From NCBI RefSeq assembly GCF_042445055.1, contig NZ_CP170339.1, forward strand, positions 3,038,001-3,102,000: DNA of 64,000 nt, written 5' to 3'. The DNA is from Falsihalocynthiibacter sp042445055. Its GTDB lineage: Bacteria > Pseudomonadota > Alphaproteobacteria > Rhodobacterales > Rhodobacteraceae. A program made the translations under genes and the position numbers. A model generated the notes under the pieces. It worked only from the letters and a program-made list of their open reading frames with translations, had not been told where the DNA came from and ran no database searches. Below are positions 60,367 through 64,000 of this stretch, piece after piece (position 1 is the first letter of the stretch; every line of letters begins with the position of its first letter).

Positions 60367-60792
60367 TTAAAGATCCGCCTCTGCTAGACCTGCTTTGTGC
60401 AGAATTATTTCTGCGCTGTCATTCCACACATCTGTGCTGATGATCTTACCATTACGCACGACGAACTTGTCCATATAGCGGTTCGTCTCGAATGTGCTGC
60501 CGTCCTTCCATTCACCGAATAGGTACCCAGTATTGTATACGTGTACGTCGCCGGTTTCTTCGTCCAAGGCGGCATCTGTGCGCAGGAATTTCTTTTTGAC
60601 CCAAGCATATCGTTTCGCGTTAAAGGCCGCGCTTTCGGCGGGTACTGAGAATTGGCGACCACCTGTGAAAACGAGCTTGAAGTCATCGCTCACGTAGACT
60701 GCGGCTCCTTCTGGGTCTGGCACCATCGACCGTTCTAGATAGCTTTCGACAATATTCTTTGCCGCAATGACGGGGTCTATTTGTTGGTCCAT
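60367..60792 (-). CDS. NTF2-like (SnoaL) fold protein
   Basis: A 141-residue cone-shaped alpha+beta protein. It starts MDQQIDPVIAAKNIVESYLERSM with two helices, followed by AAVYVSDDFKLVFTGGRQFS and strands ending in NRYMDKFVVRNGKII. Such folds act as small isomerases, hydrolases or binding proteins; this one is unassigned. AAAGGTTAG precedes the ATG at 60792. It lies 11 bases after the amidohydrolase and 3 before the deacetylase-family gene, so all three are probably one transcript. Confidence 0.8.
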   Translation of the reverse strand: MDQQIDPVIAAKNIVESYLERSMVPDPEGAAVYVSDDFKLVFTGGRQFSVPAESAAFNAKRYAWVKKKFLRTDAALDEETGDVHVYNTGYLFGEWKDGSTFETNRYMDKFVVRNGKIISTDVWNDSAEIILHKAGLAEADL

Positions 60793-60803
60793 AGCTCTAA
60801 CCT

Positions 60804-62282
60804 TTAGTTTATTCTGGATAAGGACGCCGCACATGTGGCGCGGCAAAAACTCTGCACGACCACTGATGCGGCCTCATTCAACAAGCGGGTCTGCGCGTTT
60901 GCTGTATCAAGACGCTCTACAGCATCGTGCGCGCGCACTGCGAGTGCAGCTTCATTCAAGGTCAACACGCGATCGTTTGCAAAAACATACTCGCCAGCAA
61001 TCATAACTTCGCGTAGCGCGGCACCATTTTCGGAAAACACGATTTGGTCTAAAGGGTTTCGCAGTGGCGTATAGTGGCAATAGCCCGCATCAAGAAACAA
61101 CAGATCAGCCGCCCATCCAGCGGCAATCATGCCGACATTCTTGAGCCCCATAATCCGAGCACTCCCAGTGGTCGCCATATTGAACGCCTCTCGCGTCGAG
61201 ACCCATTCATCACTTCCCTCTGCATTTGCACGACTGAGCGTCGCCGCGAGGCGCATCGCTTCAAACATGTTCTGCCCGTCAGAAGTATTTGACGCGTCTG
61301 TCCCGACTCCCATGCCAACGCCAGCATCCATAAGCATTCGCACGGGCGCTATGCCGGAACCAAGGCGCAAATTGCTCAACGGGTTGTGGCAAATACAAGA
61401 CTTGTGGCCTGCAAGAATTGCGGCCTCGGGCTCAGAAATCCAAACGCCGTGCGCGCCGCTGAACTGCGGGCCAAGCACACCGATGTTATTCAGATGCGCC
61501 GTAATAGTTGTGCCGTATTTCTGCATGGCCATCACCTGTTGCATTCGTGTTTCGGCAAGGTGAGTTTGCAGAGGTATCTGATCCCGATTGGACATTGCTG
61601 AGCAGGATTGCAAAAAAACATCCGAACAATGCAATGGAATAGTGGGGCCAAGCCCGGGGCGCACGCGATCCATAGCTATGGGCCAACTGTCAAACGCCTC
61701 GGCGCAGGTCGCCATGGTTTTCGGCCAGTCTGGCAACGACAGGGCCGCAACCATATCGCGTAGAGGTGGTTCAAAACTATCCAGTAGCCCCGGTAATGCC
61801 TGATACAGTGTTTGATCCGCGATCATGGGCGCGACAACGGCCCGAAGTCCTGCTTCGTGATATGCGTTCGCCACCGCATGTATGCCTTCAACCGTAGGCC
61901 CCGGCAGCTCGATAAATAGGTCAAAACAGGAGGTACAGCCTTTGCGAATGGATTCCGCTGCGGAAAGCTCGGCGGCGAGACGCAGATCATCGACACGACG
62001 CGATCCATTCAACCATGCGGCCCTCGATAGGAATGGCTCTAGCGTGAGGTCACCGGCGACACCGCCCCTACCCAATGCGCCGTGCGAATGGGTATGGCCG
62101 TTCACTAATCCCGGAATTATGAGACGATTGCTAACGTCAATCTGTTCTGCATCGTCGGGCCCCTCTCCTTGTGGAATAAGTGCCTCAATGACACCTTCGC
62201 GCACAAGGATGGACACTTGTTCAAACCGGTCATTATCAACAAGCACCAGCCCGCCGAACAACAGCTTTTGACGTTTAGTCAT
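60804..62282 (-). CDS. Amidohydrolase family deaminase/chlorohydrolase-like protein
   Basis: A 492-residue metal-dependent hydrolase of the TRZ/ATZ/MtaD/guanine deaminase group. The first metal motif is NGHTHSH (His63, His65). TIPLHCSD and LQTHLAETRMQQ supply the later histidine and Glu, and GVGTDASNTSDGQNMFEAMR the metal Asp. The composite barrel ends with ADLLFLDAGYCHYTPLRNPLDQIVF. The substrate is probably an N-heterocycle such as a deaminated purine, pyrimidine or triazine. The C-terminal ~25 residues are an extension with Cys pairs. It lies 92 bases after the binding-protein gene. Confidence 0.88.
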   Translation of the reverse strand: MTKRQKLLFGGLVLVDNDRFEQVSILVREGVIEALIPQGEGPDDAEQIDVSNRLIIPGLVNGHTHSHGALGRGGVAGDLTLEPFLSRAAWLNGSRRVDDLRLAAELSAAESIRKGCTSCFDLFIELPGPTVEGIHAVANAYHEAGLRAVVAPMIADQTLYQALPGLLDSFEPPLRDMVAALSLPDWPKTMATCAEAFDSWPIAMDRVRPGLGPTIPLHCSDVFLQSCSAMSNRDQIPLQTHLAETRMQQVMAMQKYGTTITAHLNNIGVLGPQFSGAHGVWISEPEAAILAGHKSCICHNPLSNLRLGSGIAPVRMLMDAGVGMGVGTDASNTSDGQNMFEAMRLAATLSRANAEGSDEWVSTREAFNMATTGSARIMGLKNVGMIAAGWAADLLFLDAGYCHYTPLRNPLDQIVFSENGAALREVMIAGEYVFANDRVLTLNEAALAVRAHDAVERLDTANAQTRLLNEAASVVVQSFCRATCAASLSRIN

Positions 62283-62374
62283 AACGCGACCCTGAAAAGC
62301 ATGCTCCAGAAAATCTGGCCCTCAAAAGAACGACTTCGCGACCGGATTGCCCCAGCCGCGAAGTGTCAGGTTGT

Positions 62375-63400
62375 TTAGTTGATTGTCGCGACGAATTTGC
62401 GTTCTTCTACCGGTGGCAGGAAGGAGCGATCAAAGATCTCGGACGCCTCTGGCAAACGTTCTAGGTCATAGCCCTTTGCGACGATTTCAATCGAGCGGGT
62501 CAAGCGCTCGTCATCGAGGTCACCCATGCCGATCGTTTCAACTTCTGGGGCATTCATCAGGTTGGTGAGTGAAAATTCCAGGCGCGCCAGTTCCAGATCG
62601 GAATCGATCAGATTGTCGTAAGCCAAGAGCGCCTCAACCGAGCTGTCCTGATTGGCGGCAACTTCAAGCGTTGCCTTATTCACAGCGCGAACGAGGCCTT
62701 CTACGGCTTCAGGATTCTCCGCCAAGAGTTTGCGCGAAACCATCAAGCCGTTCGAGTACAAGTCCATGCCGTAATCTTCGAAGTTAAACCAGTTGTAGTC
62801 GTTCGCAGGATCTTGGCGGTTGGCGATCAGATTAAACCAACTTGTCGAGGTAAACACGAACGCTCCGTCGATATCCCCACGGATCATCATTGGCTCTTGC
62901 AAGTTGGGCGCCATGCTTTCTTGAGCGACCTTCTCTAGATTGATGCCGTTAATCTCGGCAAAAACCGGAAATAGTCGTGTTGTCGGCGTACCCTGCGCAC
63001 CACCTAGTGTTTTTCCTTCGAAGTCAGCAGGGGTTTCAATGCCCGCGGTTTTTGGTGTGACGATTGCGAACGGCGGACGGTTCCACAGTTGATAGACCAT
63101 TACGGGCGCTTCACCTGGACGGGCGGCGGCATTCTGAATGATCGCGTTGATGTCGCCAAATCCGGCATCATAAGCGCCGCCCATAATCCGCGTCACGGTC
63201 GCTGCGGAACCCTCTCCTTGGTCAATGGAAACATTCAGACCCTCTTCTTCGAAATAACCTTCGTTCAGTGCAACCAAGAATGGTGCGTCGGACCCTTGCG
63301 TCTTCCAACCAAGTGTAAACCGGATGTCTGTCATCTCGGCAAACGATGGCACTGCACCGGCCAATAGTGCGAATGTGGCCCCCATGAGAACATGCTTCAT
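62375..63400 (-). CDS. ABC transporter substrate-binding protein, NMT1/TauA/ThiY-type
   Basis: A periplasmic binding protein of 341 residues. A signal peptide (about 1-21, ending AVPSFA) precedes RFTLGWKTQGSDAPFLVALN, EGYFEEEGLNVSIDQGEGSA and FEGKTLGGAQGTPTTRLFPV. This is the NitT/TauT/NMT1 family, whose members bind taurine, nitrate, riboflavin or pyrimidine precursors; the ligand here is unassigned. ATG 63400 with AAGGA upstream was chosen over the longer frame because it starts the signal peptide. It follows the permease on the same strand by 35 bases. Confidence 0.88.
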   Translation of the reverse strand: MKHVLMGATFALLAGAVPSFAEMTDIRFTLGWKTQGSDAPFLVALNEGYFEEEGLNVSIDQGEGSAATVTRIMGGAYDAGFGDINAIIQNAAARPGEAPVMVYQLWNRPPFAIVTPKTAGIETPADFEGKTLGGAQGTPTTRLFPVFAEINGINLEKVAQESMAPNLQEPMMIRGDIDGAFVFTSTSWFNLIANRQDPANDYNWFNFEDYGMDLYSNGLMVSRKLLAENPEAVEGLVRAVNKATLEVAANQDSSVEALLAYDNLIDSDLELARLEFSLTNLMNAPEVETIGMGDLDDERLTRSIEIVAKGYDLERLPEASEIFDRSFLPPVEERKFVATIN

Positions 63401-63435
63401 TTCAGCTTTCCTTATTTTGATGTGAAGAAGAGTGG

Positions 63436-64000
63436 TTATGTGATTGTGAGGTCGTTGCCGCGTGTCGCCCAACCTGTCACTCGGCGTTCGAGCAGAGAAA
63501 ACAGGGCGTATAGCGCCACACCAAGTAGAGCGAGAATAATCAATCCAGCGAAGACCAACGACACTTGGAAATTCGACGAGGCGGTCATCATGACATTTCC
63601 GATGCCGCGATTGGACGCCACGGTCTCGGAAAGTACGGCGCCAACAAAGGACAGCGTGATCGCGACTTTCAGCGCTGCAAAGAAGTAAGGCATCGTGCGC
63701 GGAAGCCCGACATTCCAGAGAATTTCGCGTTTCGACGCACCAAGCGTTTTCAGAACATCCTCAAGATCAGGTTCGGTCGTCGCCAAACCCGTCGCGATAT
63801 TCACAACGATTGGAAACACACAAATGACCATCGCAGTCAGGATCGCCGGCGTAGTTCCCGCCCCAAACCAAAGTACAAAAATCGGCACAACGGCGACCTT
63901 AGGTATGGACGAAAAACCAACCAAAAGCGGATAGGCCACCGCGTAGGCCACCTTGGACGTTCCGACCATCACACCAAGCGCAGTTCCGATAACCACACCA
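63436..64000 (-). CDS. ABC transporter permease, NitT/TauT type (N-terminus beyond window edge)
   Basis: About 188 residues of a binding-protein-dependent permease; the gene continues past the right edge. The EAA-like loop reads LEDVLKTLGASKREILWNVGLP, and GFSSIPKVAVVPIFVLWFG and ALKVAITLSFVGAVLSETVA are characteristic. The C-terminal helix precedes a basic tail ending with TRGNDLTIT. About five helices are visible. An ATPase gene is expected upstream, outside the window. Confidence 0.9.
   Translation of the reverse strand, partial: GVVIGTALGVMVGTSKVAYAVAYPLLVGFSSIPKVAVVPIFVLWFGAGTTPAILTAMVICVFPIVVNIATGLATTEPDLEDVLKTLGASKREILWNVGLPRTMPYFFAALKVAITLSFVGAVLSETVASNRGIGNVMMTASSNFQVSLVFAGLIILALLGVALYALFSLLERRVTGWATRGNDLTIT

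Noticed and set aside
1..64000. CRISPR arrays, insertion sequences, prophage or integrase genes
   Set aside because: No regularly spaced repeats, transposase motifs or phage structural genes were seen.

Overview
The window reads as chromosomal DNA of a marine alphaproteobacterium of the order Rhodobacterales (roseobacter-type). The basis is the gene content and order: rsfS-rlmH-gpmI-envC-ctpA-rppH, petABC, petP/petR-HDAC-xseB-ispA-dxs, a TPP-riboswitch-controlled thiBPQ and gltD-gltB. Base composition looks moderate, by eye in the low to mid 50s percent GC. Coding density is high. Most genes are housekeeping. I see no phage, insertion sequence, integrase or CRISPR array.

Layout. 1-4700: the 5' part of uvrC, then a minus-strand run of an S49 peptidase, a 54-residue zinc-ribbon mini-protein, a Na+/Ca2+ antiporter and a pteridine-reductase-like SDR, followed by a glycosyltransferase with an HTH-like tail. 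4700-11240: an EamA transporter and the leucine genes leuB, leuD and leuC, with an exported EEP-family protein and a membrane protein between leuB and leuD. 11500-18560: an MscS channel, then the rsfS-rlmH-gpmI-envC-like-ctpA-rppH block. 18556-19465 is a 910-base gap without an established gene; it holds a possibly frameshifted small ORF, a long dyad resembling a structured RNA, and a perfect CtrA-type site. 19466-27070: manC, a PPP-family phosphatase, a MipA-like porin, tRNA-Lys, dapF-mtaB, two GSTs and a PaiB-like protein. 27241-29940: petABC, the cytochrome bc1 complex.

29984-33340: thiamine uptake (thiB-thiP-thiQ, minus strand) behind a TPP riboswitch. 33424-38610: aroC, an exported thioredoxin plus CcdA reductant-transfer pair, a transporter, HU and AMP nucleosidase. 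38870-44905: an SDR protein, then a compact minus-strand run reading petP, petR, HDAC-like, xseB, ispA, dxs. It physically couples a regulator pair known from bc1 control to isoprenoid precursor synthesis. 45082-50900: ilvE, MATE and EamA transporters, GST-queG and mtgA. 50977-59265: gltD-gltB, uppP, an NDUFA9-like protein and tRNA-Leu.

59479-64000 (right edge): a minus-strand operon-like group of ABC permease (cut by the window end), NMT1-type binding protein, amidohydrolase, NTF2-like protein and polysaccharide-deacetylase-family protein. It lies at the 3' end of tRNA-Leu and looks like an uptake-and-hydrolysis pathway for an unidentified, probably nitrogen-containing, small molecule. This is the best candidate here for an undescribed system.

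Other points of interest are a DapF whose second catalytic cysteine position carries serine, four convergent gene pairs that share their stop codons in exactly 4 bases, and repeated operator-like motifs in several intergenic regions. All functional calls come from reading motifs by eye; no database search was run.
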